Below, in pieces: positions 43,604-56,350 of a stretch of DNA of 64,000 nucleotides. The position numbers and the translations under genes were made by a program. Under the pieces are notes generated by a model. That model ran no database searches. It had not been told where the DNA came from and saw nothing but the letters and a program-made list of their open reading frames with translations. The first letter of the stretch is position 1. The number at the start of each line of letters is the position of its first letter. The DNA is from Rhyzopertha dominica (lineage: Eukaryota > Arthropoda > Insecta > Coleoptera > Bostrichidae). Location: assembly GCA_025024175.1 (NCBI GenBank), contig QCXZ01000086.1, positions 13,234,245 to 13,298,244 on the forward strand. The letters are read 5' to 3'.

Positions 43604-46026
43604 GAAGTGGGATAAAAGAATACACGTGCAAAAAAAAATTGCTGTGAAACAGTGTTGTTAAAGTGAAACCTTGAACAATTGGGTGAAAAATTATACCATG
43701 CCAAAAAGCCGTGGTAAATCGTCACGTCGGCACAGGGCTTACAAAACAAGACGGGGACACGGCAGAAAATGGAAATCCAAGGGTGGTCATCAATATCGAT
43801 GCAAGGCGAGGGATTCGAGCGCAAGGATGCGAATGGTCTATCTCCAGGTCTCCACGTCTGAGATTGGAGTCCGAGTCCGGGAGACGTAGCTGTCGCGGGA
43901 ACTGCTGGAGGATAGGGGAGCGGATGACAGGCCGTGGTGCTACAGAGTTTGGAGTCTGGTAAGAGCGAGGCCAGCCCAACTAGAAGAGGCTATTTGTTAG
44001 AGAATAAGACAACTTGGTGGTAAGGTAAAAGGTTACGAAGGGGTGAGTACAGCATCCTCTATTATTTAAAATTAGAGCTTCGTCCTCAAAATATAGAGGA
44101 ATGGCTATACTTTGTCGATGAATTCGCATACTTATACCGTTTATATGTCTCTATATGGCTAGAATGATCAAACAGTTTGTCATTTAGCTCTAAGTAAATT
44201 AAGAGGACCCGCGGAAGTATGGTATCTTGGGCTTCCGACACAAAATTTTACATAGGATGAATGGAAAGAGTTACATTTGGAACATTCTGTGTCAATTGTG
44301 AATTCAGACATTCGAAATATGATGAATTGCGTAGCAAAGATGGATCAAGTCTTTATACATACATCTTTGAATTATTGGCGCTAAATCGTAAACTTTAACT
44401 TTCAGTAAGCGAAGAAGATTAAGTAAGTTTTTGTATTTAAAAAGTATGCGTGCGGTAGGTAAGCAAGGGTGGCTGGGTTAGTTACAGTTGCTGACCATAT
44501 GTTTTTTTGGTTAAAGAAGTAAAGTGTATCCAAGCGGACGTGCCCTGCTGTGAAAGGACACTTATAATTGTTCAAGTGCGTAACGAAAGTTGAAGGCTTG
44601 AATACTATTGGAGGGATGACTAAAAAACGTTATTGAAAGTTTGAATGTAATTGGTTGGATGAAATGGAGTGGGTGGTTAATTAAGTAAGATTAGATTTCA
44701 GAAGACGAAAAACGAGGAGAACGTTGTTAGAGTCAAGAGAATAAGGTTGTTTGTAATTGTTGTGGATCTTTGTACATAACTTGTAATATACAATTATTAG
44801 TTACGCCCGTGTGTTATTGGAATCATCCTGACAATTGTTAGATTATAACATAAGTGATAATCAAATCATACTCGTATTTCAGCTAAAACGGCGCGCATCA
44901 CAAAACCGAGCGAATTAGCTCGGCATTCGAAAGTAATTGATGAAATGGAGACTCGCTACATATAAATGCAATCTACAAAAGTAAATCAGCATGTAAGTAA
45001 AGCGTCATATTCAATTAATCCAAGAACTTGGATCTCAAAAAAAATGTTATAATTGTAAACAAATTGATCATTTATGAAAAGCCTGTCAGCATTTAAATTT
45101 GTCAAACAAATTGCATGTTATCGAATATAATATAAACTAAGTGGAACAAAATAGGAACGAAAAGTTTTTCAAAAATGCAGCTGTTAACGAACATCAAATG
45201 AGGTGTTATGTCGACTTGGGGAGCGAATGTTCTTTGATTATGGCCGAAGCCGTGCGGCTTTTATCCTTAGAAAAATAATCAATTCTAGCGCAAGTGGTTC
45301 TGTTGACACTTGGACGAGCAGAAATTCGGCTTGAATACAAGGTTGTAGCCGGTGTTAACATACACGACGTTAAAAGAATTATCGATCTTTATGTGGTTGA
45401 TAAATGCGTCATAGGTGTTGCGCTGGTAAAAATTTTACAGTTGATAAAAAAAATTACAGAACTTTTGAAATGCAGCTGAATAAACAGGAAATTTTTTCGC
45501 AAACACTTAATATTGGTATAGATAACCCTTAAACAGTACAACGCCTTATTAACATATTGAATGATTGTGTAGTAATAAATGTTTAGCGACCTATGTAGGT
45601 TGCACATTAGCGCAGATAAAAATTACTTTGAGTTCAGACAAAATAATTTGATGACGAGCTCGTCATATTTTCGGATTCGTAAACTATAGAAATGCAAAAG
45701 ATTATAATCGACTTACTTTAAAAGGGCAAAATTAAAAAATCTCACAGTCCATACGCTAGTCAAGTTCTATTGGTCACTAAGAAAAATGGAGGAAAGCTAT
45801 TTTGTATTGGTTAAAGAGAACTTAATAAAATTCAATTAATCCATAAGTTCAATTTACAATCGAAATAGCAAACAACTCATGTCTAAATTTCCTAGATTTA
45901 AAGCGGTTCCGAATCAAATAATAAGATATCCGATAAGTGACCCTAAAAATCAGTTGCGTTAATTACCTATAACGCCTAAATCAGTACCTTTGAGATAGCC
46001 TTTAGTATGAGACTTTCGGCTAGCAC
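43604..46026 (+). pseudogene. Degenerate Gypsy element: gag, protease and RT start
   Basis: Plus-strand remnants include a Gag-like part (43,690-44,420); after the solo LTR, a knuckle-like CYNCKQIDHL near 45,050; a protease active-site-like stretch MRCYVDLGSECSLI near 45,200; and the start of RT (SHSPYASQVLLVTKKNGGKL) near 45,730. Stops and shifts are everywhere. RT-like sequence ends at 46,026, where a younger element has inserted. The part beyond that insertion begins with protease-like sequence, so the two flanks are not collinear parts of one simple element. Confidence 0.5.
44424..44850 (+). repeat. Solo LTR related to the 46-50 kb element
   Basis: Reversed, it matches the 478-bp LTRs at 46,031-46,508 and 49,604-50,081, lacking an internal ~46 bp. 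It ends ATTATAACA and is flanked by TAAG at 44,420-44,423 and 44,851-44,854, a 4-bp target duplication. No internal region is present, so the two original LTRs recombined. Confidence 0.8.
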
Positions 46027-46030
46027 ATCG
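46027..46030. repeat. Target duplication ATCG, left copy
   Basis: ATCG recurs at 50,082-50,085 directly after the other LTR. Confidence 0.8.
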
Positions 46031-46508
46031 TGTTATAATCTAGCAATTGTCAGGATGATTCCAATAACACACGGGCGTAACTAATAATTGTATATTACAA
46101 GTTATGTACAAAGATCCACAAGAATTACAAACAACCTTTTTCTCTTGACTCTAACAACGTTCTCCCGTTTTTCGTCTTCTAAAATCTAATCTTACTTAAT
46201 TAACCACCCACTCCATCTCATCCAACCAATTACATTCAAACTTCCAATAACGTTTTTCAGTCATCCCTCCAATAGCATTCAAGCTTACAAAAATCACGCC
46301 ATACACATAAATTTTAGTTCCACTGTCATTCCTTCAACTTTCGTTACGCACTTGAACAATTATAAGTGTCCCTTCACAGCAGGGCACGTCCGCTTGGATA
46401 CACTTTACTTCTTTAACCAAAAAAACATATGGTCAGCAACTGTAACTAACCCAGCCACCCTTGCTTACCTACCGCACTCATACTTTCTAAATACAAAAAT
46501 ATGTAACA
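46031..46508 (-). repeat. 3' LTR of the deleted Gypsy element
   Basis: A 478-bp LTR with TGTTATAATC...ATATGTAACA ends in plus-strand order. Confidence 0.9.
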
Positions 46509-46711
46509 CTCGGCCCTTCCTGACATGTTCTCGCCCCGAGAACTAACTAAATACATCTACAATTTGTTTTTATACATCACATTTTTTTTACATTTTTACC
46601 TTAACTATAACTGACGCTTCGAAATCACTTTAACTGCATCGCCGCACTCGCGCACTATTCACCTTAAGCTTAATGAATAACCACTGGTTACAAAATGTAC
46701 ACTACATTACA

Positions 46712-48680
46712 TTAATCTAGATCCAAATTTTCGCTAACTAGCCTTAAACTATCTACAGATATAATGCCTTTGTAAAACCTACTACTCTGTTGTTCACCCT
46801 CGATATCTTGAATCAAATGCCTATCATTTCCTATATATTTAACAATCTCATAAGGNCACTCCTGTACTTTGGTGCCCCATTTAAATTTAACCCCCTTTCG
46901 CAGTAGGTCACTAACGGGTCTTGACACCGTAGCGAAACCCCATATAAACCTCCGAAAGTAATTTTCCAGTCCCAAAAATGACCGCACTTTATGGACGTCA
47001 GTTGGCACCGGGAAGTCAATAACGGCCCTTAACTTTCTCTTTCCTGGGGCAATGCCCTCTACACTTAACGTAAACCCCAAATATTCAATTTCTTTCATAA
47101 AGAAATAGCACTTATCTAGCCTTATAGTTAAATTTGCCGATCTAAACCTATCAAAAACCTCTCTCAATCTAACTAATCCTTCCTCTACACTTCTACAAGG
47201 TATAATGAAATCATCTAAAAAAGCCATCGCGACCTCATATCGTGGCGAACCAAGTACATTGTTTACAAGTTTTTGAAATTCACTTGGCGCATTGCATAAT
47301 CCGAAACTCATCCTCCGGAAGCAATAGACTCCATCGGGTGTAATAAAGACCGTCTTACCTTTCGACTCTTCTGACATTGGCACCTGGTAATAACCGCTAC
47401 TAAGATCCAGCGTTGTATAATACTTTTGCCCCCGCAGTCGATCCAGCTGATCGTCGATATTCGGCAATGGATGATGCGTTTTGACCGTTTTCTTATTCAA
47501 CGCCCTGTAGTCCACACACATACGAACTTCCCCGGTCTTCTTTCGCACTAACAGTACCGGACTCACGAAAGGAGAATCGCATGGTTCCACAATGTTGGCC
47601 TCTAACAACTCGTCAACAATATTTTTAACCTGTTGCCGTTCGCTGTGCGACATACGATACGGTTTATAATACACTGGTTTATCGTCCGTCAGCTTAATGT
47701 TCATTTCAGTTAAATGAGTACAACCAATTTGCTTCATGTTGCGAGCCACTAAATCTTTGTACTCATTCACCACATCTAACACTTTTTCCGCGTCTTCTCC
47801 GATCAAGTCTGTATTCAGTTCATCTAGTCCAACTTCTTTTTCGTTCACTTCGCGACGATATGCGCCCTCGACACAAACTTCACCTCGAGCGAGATTATCA
47901 TCTTTCTTAATATTTATATCCTTGCCGCTTACATTAAGCACAGGTACAACGGCTTCACCGTCCTGATCAGTTTTAATTACGCATCTAGGTAACACGCCAC
48001 CAACCATTCGAATTCCACCCTCAATGCAAAGTTCAGAATTTGGCGATTCAGACCTCACATTGACATGACCTACATAATTGTTAGGTATGACACAGGCTTC
48101 CTTTGCCCACAGTGGAACCTTCGACGGTCGCTCGCTGGTGGTGTCATTTATATTGCTTATAATTAACTCCATTGGCGTCTTCAAAATCTGCACATGGCTC
48201 TGTTCCGTGAATGGATGCCCCACCAAGAGAGGTATCCCCTGGGCCTCTCGTGGTATTATATGTACTTTTACCTCAGCCTCCACGTCATCCACTTTCAATT
48301 TCACATTCGCAGCCCCTAATGGTTTCGTCGTAGCACCTCCATAGCCAGTGATTTCTTCCATATCCTGCCAGTCGCACTGCAATCTTAATTTCGACACAGT
48401 CCTCTCTGATTGCACACACTTGACTTCCTAAGTCTATGTAGCTCTGTACTGGTACTCCGTTCACAAACGCATCCTTAAAGTACTTCATGTTAGGAGTAAA
48501 CTGGTCCGTATGAGCCACCGCCGACTTCACCTGCACTACGGGTGTCTTAACACACTCACGAGCCACATGTCCACCCTTGCCGCACTTAAAACACTTAATG
48601 TCCTGCTTCTGCTTTCCACATTCGCGTGAAATATGTCCCGTTTCACCACAGTTAAAACATACCAGTTTGGGTAATGAGCA
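46712..48680 (-). pseudogene. pol: Protease-RT polyprotein lacking RNase H and integrase
   Basis: On the minus strand two CCHC knuckles (CFNCGETGHISREC; CFKCGKGGHVARE) lead into an aspartic protease with active-site SYIDLGSQVCAI near 48,440. A frameshift near 48,400 moves to the frame ending at 46,712. RT motifs are complete: LLVRKKTGEVRMCVDYRAL, TTLDLSSGYYQVPM, MSFGLCNAPSEFQKL and the catalytic MAFLDDFIIP. The connection domain ends at KWGTKVQE, then after one ambiguous base (46,856) the frame continues as YEIVKYIGNDRHLIQDIEGE, the extreme C-terminus of Pol. The deletion therefore kept the frame, or the ambiguous base hides a shift. Confidence 0.8.
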
Positions 48681-49560
48681 GTATTTAGCTGTGTCCCACC
48701 TTGTTGTATTTAAAGCATCTCGTTTCGCTTAAACCTGTCCTAACTTCTGGTACCTTCACTGTCTGCAGCTTTCGTTCTTCTACGACCTGTCTGTAGCTAC
48801 TCATTATTCTGTCATCTGCACGCAAATCCTCCAGCAGCTGTCGCTCATCTCCATGTCTCACCGGTAAAAGCGTTCTCGCCAAATCCTTATTCTTCAGTCC
48901 TTTCAAGAGAAGTTCTTTACTTTCCCTGAAATCCAACTTCAGTCCCTTGCACAATTGCATTTTCTCGTAAAAATACGCTTCTGCAGATTCCTTCGACCCC
49001 TGTATTCTTGCAGACATCTCTGCAAATCTCTCCGTTAAACTTCGACGGTCTTCATAATTTTCGCGAAATTTCTGTTCAAATTCGCACCACGTTCTTATTT
49101 CACTCTGGTAATATCTATACCACTACAACGCGTTACCAGACAGATGTTGTCTTGCTACTTCTAATAATATTGCATCGCCCCAAAATTGACGTCCTGCCAT
49201 CGATGTTATGTCCTGCAACCATCCCATGGCTACTGCATAACCTCCCGTTCCATCAAAAACTCGTATGCCTCGTGTAAGATCTGGCATAACACAGTAGCTC
49301 CTAAAACTCTCCATTGTGGATCTTCGATCTTCGTGCTGTGTTTCATCACGCGAACCCAATTCGCACCTGGGTGACCTCATGCCACCATCACGCGACCCCA
49401 TGTCGCACACCCCGTTTTCTGCGACAACCCCGTTGCCCGAAAACCCCAACACTGCAGGTGAATTTCTCCCAGACATTCTCCAGCAGCAACAACTCAAACG
49501 AAACACAATCCACACTTATATTCACTAACTTCGACTACAACTTGTAATAATCCTGTGATG
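48681..49560 (-). pseudogene. gag: Gag of the deleted Gypsy element
   Basis: A minus-strand Gag frame starts within 49,515 and shows FDGTGGYAVAMGWLQDITSM and FWGDAILLEVARQHLSGNAL, typical capsid-domain features. An in-frame TAG at about 49,121 interrupts it (the following text continues in the same frame), and the second part (49,080-48,685) ends in a knuckle-like CFKYNKVGHS. Single nonsense changes like this are expected in an element that depends on others. Confidence 0.7.
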
Positions 49561-49603
49561 TATAAGTATTTATATACATATGTATCCCACTTCTGACCGT
49601 AAT

Positions 49604-50081
49604 TGTTATAATCTAACAATTGTCAGGATGATTCCAATAACACACGGGCGTAACTAATAATTGTATATTACAAGTTATGTACAAAGATCCACAAGAATTA
49701 CAAACAACCTTTTTCTCTTGACTCTAACAACGTTCTCCCGTTTTTCGTCTTCTAAAATCTAATCTTACTTAATTAACCACCCACTCCATCTCATCCAACC
49801 AATTACATTCAAACTTCCAATAACGTTTTTCAGTCATCCCTCCAATAGCATTCAAGCTTACAAAAATCACGCCATACACATAAATTTTAGTTCCACTGTC
49901 ATTCCTTCAACTTTCGTTACGCACTTGAACAATTATAAGTGTCCCTTCACAGCAGGGCACGTCCGCTTGGATACACTTTACTTCTTTAACCAAAAAAACA
50001 TATGGTCAGCAACTGTAACTAACTCACCCACCCTTGCCTACCTACCGCACGCATACTTTCTAAATACAAAAATATGTAACA
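49604..50081 (-). repeat. 5' LTR of the deleted Gypsy element
   Basis: A 478-bp LTR, nearly identical to 46,031-46,508 (about five visible differences), followed by the ATCG duplication at 50,082-50,085. Confidence 0.9.
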
Positions 50082-50085
50082 ATCG

Positions 50086-51720
50086 TACAGGTCGGTGGAG
50101 GTGATGCTCGCTGATGGAAAAGATATGGGAAGTGGATAGTTTTAGTTTGGTATTAAAAACTAGAAAGGTGAGGGTTTCAAGTGGACAGTCTGTATCATAG
50201 TGTAATTGTAATGCCACATATCATTTTAAGCGCAATTGTCCTCATTTCAGAATATAAGGTCATAACACCACCAAATGCCCGTTAAAAACAATACAAACTA
50301 CTAAATCTAATTCATGAGCGTTATTGCCCCTTGAGACTGGTACATATAGCTTTGTCTTGGCTAACCGGTGACATCATAACGCAGAAAAGGAATGCACAGC
50401 CATATTTCAATCGAGGGCGTGATCCACTTGTTTATAGTGGAGCGGCACGTAGCATTTGCTAACATGTGACGGGACAAAATTGTACTGATGGTCCTAGTAT
50501 TGTAATTCAAACGATCCCAAATCAATTCGAGCTTTATCATGGAATCACAATTAGTTTATTTTCATTAATTTTGAAATAAATACTTGAATTTAGATATTAT
50601 TATGTAAATTAATCAACTTTACAGTTAGGTACATCAGGAATGCTCTGATTAGTCGCATTTAGCGCGTCATTAAATGTTATGTAGGGAAGAACCTTGTTAG
50701 AAGTCTACTAATAAATATGTGTTAGCAAATTATTAAACAAATAGCTGTGCCAGAAAATATCACCTGTCGTTAATACAATAATTGATGGCAATTGTTAGTT
50801 TCTAAATATTTTATTCAAGCAAATATTTATTCTTATCTTATTCTTATATAATAATATAGGGGTTGTTCCTGACCCGTAGTAAAACGAGTAATATTTATTT
50901 ATTGGTAATTTTGATTCCTCACAAATCGTTAAATGTCTTAAGGATTTGATCAAAACTTTCGGAAGCCCACAATGAAATGATCGAGGTAAATCATTTACGA
51001 GTAAAGACTTTCAAAATTGTTTTAAAGAAGTCTGGTCTGTTCACTATCTAATAGCGGTGGCATTGGCTCGCAGTAATGGGCAAGTAGAGCAATATAATAG
51101 AATAATTATCGACTCGTTAGCTACCATGGGGGCGAATAAAAATGAAAAATCTTGGGAAAATGTATATCCTATTCAAATGGGTCTTAATTCTACTCTAAAT
51201 AAAGCCATGGGTGTAAGCCCGAGCGAGACGCTAATGGTTTATCGAATTTTGTCACAGGGTCAGATGATGGCCCTTGGGATAAACGGTGATAGACGTATCA
51301 AAGATTCGAGCTGAGATGGAGCTGTGGATGCAGAAGCATCAAGTTGAACAGAAAGCGAAGTCCGACCAAAAACGAAGGGCAACCCTTGAATGTGAAGAAG
51401 GTGATCTCGTTGTTTCGAGCCACGAGTACTCCGGTATAGGGAGTGGTCCAAAGCTGATTGCCCAAATCTCGCGAAGCTTTCTGGTTTTCTAAGGTGCTGA
51501 GAAGGGACCGATTTGAGGTTGCTGTTATCGCGGAAAAGTACTCGAGCGGGATGAAGCTGCACCGGAGTGGCTTGGGTGGCTGGTATGAGCCCTTGGATGC
51601 GTTAGAAGTAAGAATAGTGGTATTATTTCTCTTCTCTTACGTTTTACTAATCAAACATGGCCATGTTTACCTTGTAATTTTAGGTTTAATGTGGCATCGT
51701 GTTAGCGGGTCAGTTAGATG
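50086..51720 (+). pseudogene. Degenerate Gypsy protease and integrase fragments
   Basis: Just right of the inserted element a protease-like piece (VEVMLADGKDMGS) is visible, then about 800 bp of decayed text. At about 50,950-51,320 the integrase core C-terminal half appears: DRGKSFTSKDFQNCF in a broken frame and ARSNGQVEQYNRIIIDSLAT with the catalytic glutamate. The Pol C-terminal domain is recognisable at 51,460-51,600 (VLRRDRFEVAVI). RT and RNase H are missing, so this copy has a large deletion. Confidence 0.6.
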
Positions 51721-52131
51721 ATACAGTTGACGAACTATAATTTTATATTTTATCTTTTGTTTTATTGTAAAAAAAAACTTTTGTGGTCCGATATCTCATG
51801 CTTGTGGGTGAGTTTCAGTCTGCCATGATGGAGAGTCAAGGATCATCCCAGGGGTGCGCTCTGGCATGAGGTCAAGCGAGGACGCTTTTAATGCCAGGAA
51901 AGGCCGTGTTAGCGTAGCTAAGAATTCCGGGGACCTTTGTGGGCAACACAGCCAGAGCGAATCCTATCACGCGTAGGCGCCGATAAGCGGGTGATCGGAA
52001 AGAAAAACAAACAGGCTGAGACGGCAAGATTGCATTGTATACATATGAGAATAATTGTTGTAACATTCTCGAAATAAATTTGTCAGTTTTTCTTAAAATT
52101 TCATTACTCTTACGTTATTTTTCTTACAGTT
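51721..52131 (+). repeat. Probable 3' LTR of the degenerate Gypsy element
   Basis: It lies downstream of the integrase tail and its last ~90 bp match the LTR end at 43,489-43,603 closely (TTGTTGTAACATTCTC ... ACGTTATTTTTCTTACA). The upstream part has diverged or belongs to a sister subfamily. Its exact start was not determined. Confidence 0.45.
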
Positions 52132-52199
52132 GTATTAGACCCCTTCCAGGTTAGTTAGGTAAATTTTGATGTTGAATATTTGGAAACTAAAAATTCAAG

Positions 52200-54268
52200 T
52201 ATACCATTATATATGCCTTTTAATACGAGTAAAACAAAATTATTTCATATCGAATTATGACCACGTACTGAAACAAAAGTAAAAATACCAGTTAACAAAA
52301 ATTTAGAACAAGGTTACATTCCAAGAATAGACTTTAAAAATAACTTGAGAACCCCTGCAGTTTTGGTCAAAAGTAGCAAACCATATCATGTAGTTACTAC
52401 CATTTTGAACCGAACTGATAAAAACAAATTTTGGAATTAGATACCCCCATCGAAATTAATGAAGTTGAAGTACGCCCGGAACAATTTGAAACGTCACATA
52501 TTTCAAAAGAGCAACATAATTTATTAAAACAATGAATTTAGAAGAAAAACGTGCTATTCATTCACTTTGTTTGGAATATCGAGACGTGTGAGGGAATACC
52601 ACTTTCCTTTACAAACAAAATTAAACATAATTTTCTGCTTAAAGACGAAACACCGATTTTCACGAAAAGCTATCGATACTCCCACGTCCAAAAACAAGAA
52701 GTCCAACAACAAATTTCATCATTATTAGATCAAGGAATAATCAGGCCCAGTAATTCGCCTTGGTCAATCCCAGTGTGGATTGTGCCCAAAAAACTTGATG
52801 CCTCTAATAAAAGAAAATGGAGAATGGTAATCGATTATTGAAAGTTAAATGAGCAAACCATTGATGATAAGTATCCACTTCCCAATATCTCAGATATATT
52901 GGATAAGTTAGGCAAAAGTCAATATTTTTCGATTTTAGACCTTGCGTCTGGATATCATCAAATTGAGATGAATCCAAACGACAAAAAGCGCTTTTAGTAC
53001 GGAACACGTAAAATATGAGTACACGCGCATAAGCTTCGGTTTAGAAAACGCGCCATCGACTTTTCAACGAGTGATTTTGAGAGACCTTCAGACAGCTCAA
53101 TGTTTGGTTTATTTAAATGACATTATCGTTTATTCTACATCCTTTCAGGAACATATCAAAAAATTACGTAAAGTATTTGATCGACTAAGAGAAGCAAAAT
53201 TTAAAGTTCAAATAGATAACACGGAATTTTTAAGAAAAGAGGTTGCTTATTTAGGACATGTAGTTACCTCAGAACGAGTAAAACCGAACCCCGAAAAAAT
53301 TGTTGCTATCACAAATTTCCCGGTACCAAAAACCCCGAAAGAAATAAAATCTTTCTTGGGACTGTTAGGCTACTACAGACGTTTCATTAAAGACTTTGCT
53401 CATTTAACTAAACCATTGACTCAGTGTTTGAAAAAAGGAAAAAAGCAGAATTAAAGAGGATATATTTGGACATTAATAAACGACCCGATTTTACAATATC
53501 CGGATGTCACTAAAGAATTTATTTTGACAACCGACACCTCAAATGTTGCTTTAGGAGCAGTGTTGTCACAAGGAAAAATTGGTTCAGACAAACCAGTAGC
53601 TTACGCATCGCGCACACTTAACGAATCCGAACAAAAATAAAGTAGCATAGAAAAGCAGTTACTAGCCATAGTATGGACGACTAAATGTTTTCGTCCCTAT
53701 CTTTTCGGCAGAAAATTTACCATTTATACCGATCATCGACCTTTAACCTAGTTATTCAGCTTAAAGGAACCCAATTCAAAATTAGTAAGATGGAGGTTAA
53801 AACTGGAAGAATTCGATTACAAAATTGAGTATCAAAAAGGAAAATTTAATACAAACGCGGATGCCTTATGCAGAATTACTTTAAACAATCAATGTTCACT
53901 TAGCGCTTCTCTTAAAACTAAAAATTCGAATATTCCTAAGTACACGGAAAATGAGTCATTCTGCAGATACTTCAGATCCACCAAAAAGTATTCCTATTTT
54001 AGACGAAATCGTTAATCCGCTATCAAATGCAATATTTGCTATGCGTGGCCCATATTCAGTAAAATATGTTCAACGTTCAGATTCCGTATGATAATGTAAA
54101 AGAAAGTATTATCTAGTACCAAATGTTAAATATGGACTTTACTGTAATGATGCACTTTATGAGGAATTTTGTAGAGTATATTGTATATTGTTCACATGAG
54201 AAGGCCCTGAAATTATTAGATATTTACAAAAACGTATAGAAATTACTGATGACGAGGATCAAGTTTTT
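52200..54268 (+). pseudogene. pol: Errantivirus-like RT-RNase H, several breaks
   Basis: Plus-strand pieces read as RT and RNase H: IIRPSNSPWSIPVWIVPKK (52,730), a stop after RMVIDY at 52,841, FSILDLASGYHQIEMNP in the next piece, then 53,071-53,454 with the catalytic box changed to YLND (second aspartate position preserved, first replaced by asparagine) and FLGLLGYYRRFIKDFAH. RNase H follows ([27 protein letters not shown]) to about 53,880 with stops at 53,638 and 53,748. The catalytic change, if not a read error, would inactivate RT by itself. Confidence 0.75.
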
Positions 54269-54278
54269 ACAGTTACGA
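54269..54278. repeat. SINE target duplication, left copy
   Basis: ACAGTTACGA here and ACAGTTATGA at 59,460-59,469 flank the split SINE, one difference in ten. Confidence 0.65.
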
Positions 54279-54438
54279 TTTTTTTTTTAAGAGAGTGCCG
54301 AATACGGCACTCTATCCATGGCCTTTTGCTACTTGGGAATTTCACCCAAATTTGTGCATTACAGCCAGCATCGTTTTATTCATAGTAATTTTCATATACA
54401 ATATATATGTATTTCATATACAATATATAAACTTGTAC
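54279..54438 (-). repeat. SINE, 3' part with A-tail
   Basis: Read on the minus strand this piece ends in a run of ten A (plus-strand T-run at 54,279) next to the target duplication. Before the tail lies a perfect small hairpin, GAGTGCCGAATACGGCACTC. The 5' part lies at 59,352-59,459, and together they give about 268 bp, a normal SINE length. Confidence 0.55.
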
Positions 54439-55431
54439 AATTGCGGCCGTTGAAAATGTCCCGGTCTCCACGGGTTGGGTTTGTCGAATATCACCTGAAA
54501 ATTAGGCAACCACTATAACGTGCCTAAACATGCGATTGTTTTATCGCTCGAGCATGTCTAAGCTGCCAAACGGTAAATTAAGACGGCTCGTGTTACCTGG
54601 GACCATTTTATTTACAGCATGAACTTTAGCAATACATACAAATGAACATAACTTTATTTTGGTAACTTCGTATCTTTCGGATTTGGGTTAATAGTAGAAT
54701 TGAATTTGAATCGAACAGCATTTAATAAATAATTATGTAATCAATTTTGTGAAGGCCAGTACTTAATTACTTTAAGCTAACTATTATAAATAAATTAGCG
54801 AATTGTGATACATTTTAAGTTGCATACGAGAGATAATAAAAACGTGCAGATGACTGGTATAGTATACAGAATTTTTAGCCAAGTGTGTTCTTTCGGTGTG
54901 ACAATAGAGAAAATTCAAATTGGTAAATTCGTTCTAAAGTAAAAAAATCTATACGGCGATTTCTTTTTGTTTGATTAGTAAGACATGTAAACTTTGTATT
55001 GGCAAAAAATAAGTAACATGATCGTATCTGGCAACCGCATAATGATACAAATGCGAATTGTGAGACATTTTGAGTTGCAAACGAGATGTATTAAAACCTT
55101 CGAGATGACTGGTATTGTTACAGAATTTTTAGACAATTCGATGTTTCAATACAGAAAATTCAAATTGGTAAATTCGTTATAAAGTAAAATAATCAAAATG
55201 ACGATTTCCTTTTAGGTTTGATTAGTAAAAAAATGTAAACTTTGTATTGGCAAAAAGTAACATGATCGTATCTAGCAACCGCATAATGATACAAATACGT
55301 TTGTTTAAAACTATATTTAGCGGTCTGGGCATTGCCAGTTTGCTAGTTATACACGATGAGAATGTTGACTCAGCTGCCCGAGCCTGACCAAAATTTACCT
55401 GTTTCCGAAAAAAGGTTATATTGTAACATTT

Positions 55432-56327
55432 TTATTTTAGCTATAAAGACAACTCCTTAAAAAGGTGGTATATGGTATATTCATAGCAAGTTCATCGCAT
55501 ACATACAAATAATACATCTATATTATTGCACCCATAAGATTGCTGAAATTATAATACATAATAATAAATCTTAACTAAATTAGTAAACTTACCTTGCTAT
55601 GCAACTTAAGTTGCCTATATGTACACTTTTAAAAAGGAGCTCCATCTTATCATATCGCCAATCGAGGTAATTATTTTGTCAGTGTTTGAATATTATACTT
55701 ACTTAACAAATTAAATAGGGTCCTACGTACGGGCCATATCATTGGAGCTCTGTTCACATTCAACTGCAATCCATAAAACGAATCTGGGCCATCTAATCCA
55801 CCAGGCATCTGTAAAGCCTATCCATTTCACGATCTGGTCACCTATATTGCAATCGAGGGGAACACGAAGGTATCACATCTAATCATTCCGGAAGAGCCAT
55901 CCACCAGGTTCCTGTAGAGCGCGGCCATTCCATCATAGCGTAAATCTACGGAAATCAGATAAGTTATAAATCGCGGCACGGAGCAGTTCGTTCTTACCAT
56001 TTAATGTTTCTTATACTAACCATTTGTTTTGTGAGTATACTTTGCTTGGGGGATTCATGGTTGCTTCCACATTTATTTTTATTAATACGTAATTGCAATA
56101 TCTATCTGAATGTTAAACCCGGTTCACTTCAATATATGCCGACAGGACGTAAAGAGACCGATTGCTTTATTTATTTACATAGTCCACGATCATTATTTCC
56201 AATTTTAAGTGTCGTTGTAAAAATTGGTGGCGCCCTTATTTGACCCATAGAAATTTTGGACCCACGGATCCCGCTCTACCAACGAAAAGGCTGCCGTTAG
56301 CGTGTGTTACGGTAATTTTACGTCACA
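55432..56327 (+). repeat. Complete solo LTR (896 bp) inside the foldback element
   Basis: TGTAACATTT...ACGTCACA, flanked by ATAT at 55,428-55,431 and 56,328-56,331. The other foldback arm contains the uninterrupted sequence GGTTATATGCAGATTGC, which confirms the empty site. It is the same LTR family as the Gypsy element at 754-4,083. Confidence 0.88.
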
Positions 56328-56350
56328 ATATGCAGATTGCACCCTTGCGA

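Larger units (their letters stand above)
46031..50081 (-). mobile_element. Ty3/Gypsy element with internal deletion
   Basis: A minus-strand LTR element of 4,051 bp with two 478-bp LTRs that differ at only a handful of bases and a 4-bp duplication ATCG. It contains gag, protease and RT, but the frame passes from the RT connection domain to the last ~45 residues of Pol, missing RNase H and nearly all of integrase. It is therefore non-autonomous. It inserted into older Gypsy remnants. Confidence 0.92.

Noticed and set aside
48078..48344. Plus-strand open frames across 46.7-49.5 kb
   Set aside because: They are shadows of the well-supported minus-strand Gag-Pol frames.
43604..52131. One continuous Gypsy element interrupted only by the 46-50 kb insertion
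   Set aside because: The left flank ends in RT-like sequence while the right flank begins in protease-like sequence, so the flanks are not collinear; a more complex history is needed.
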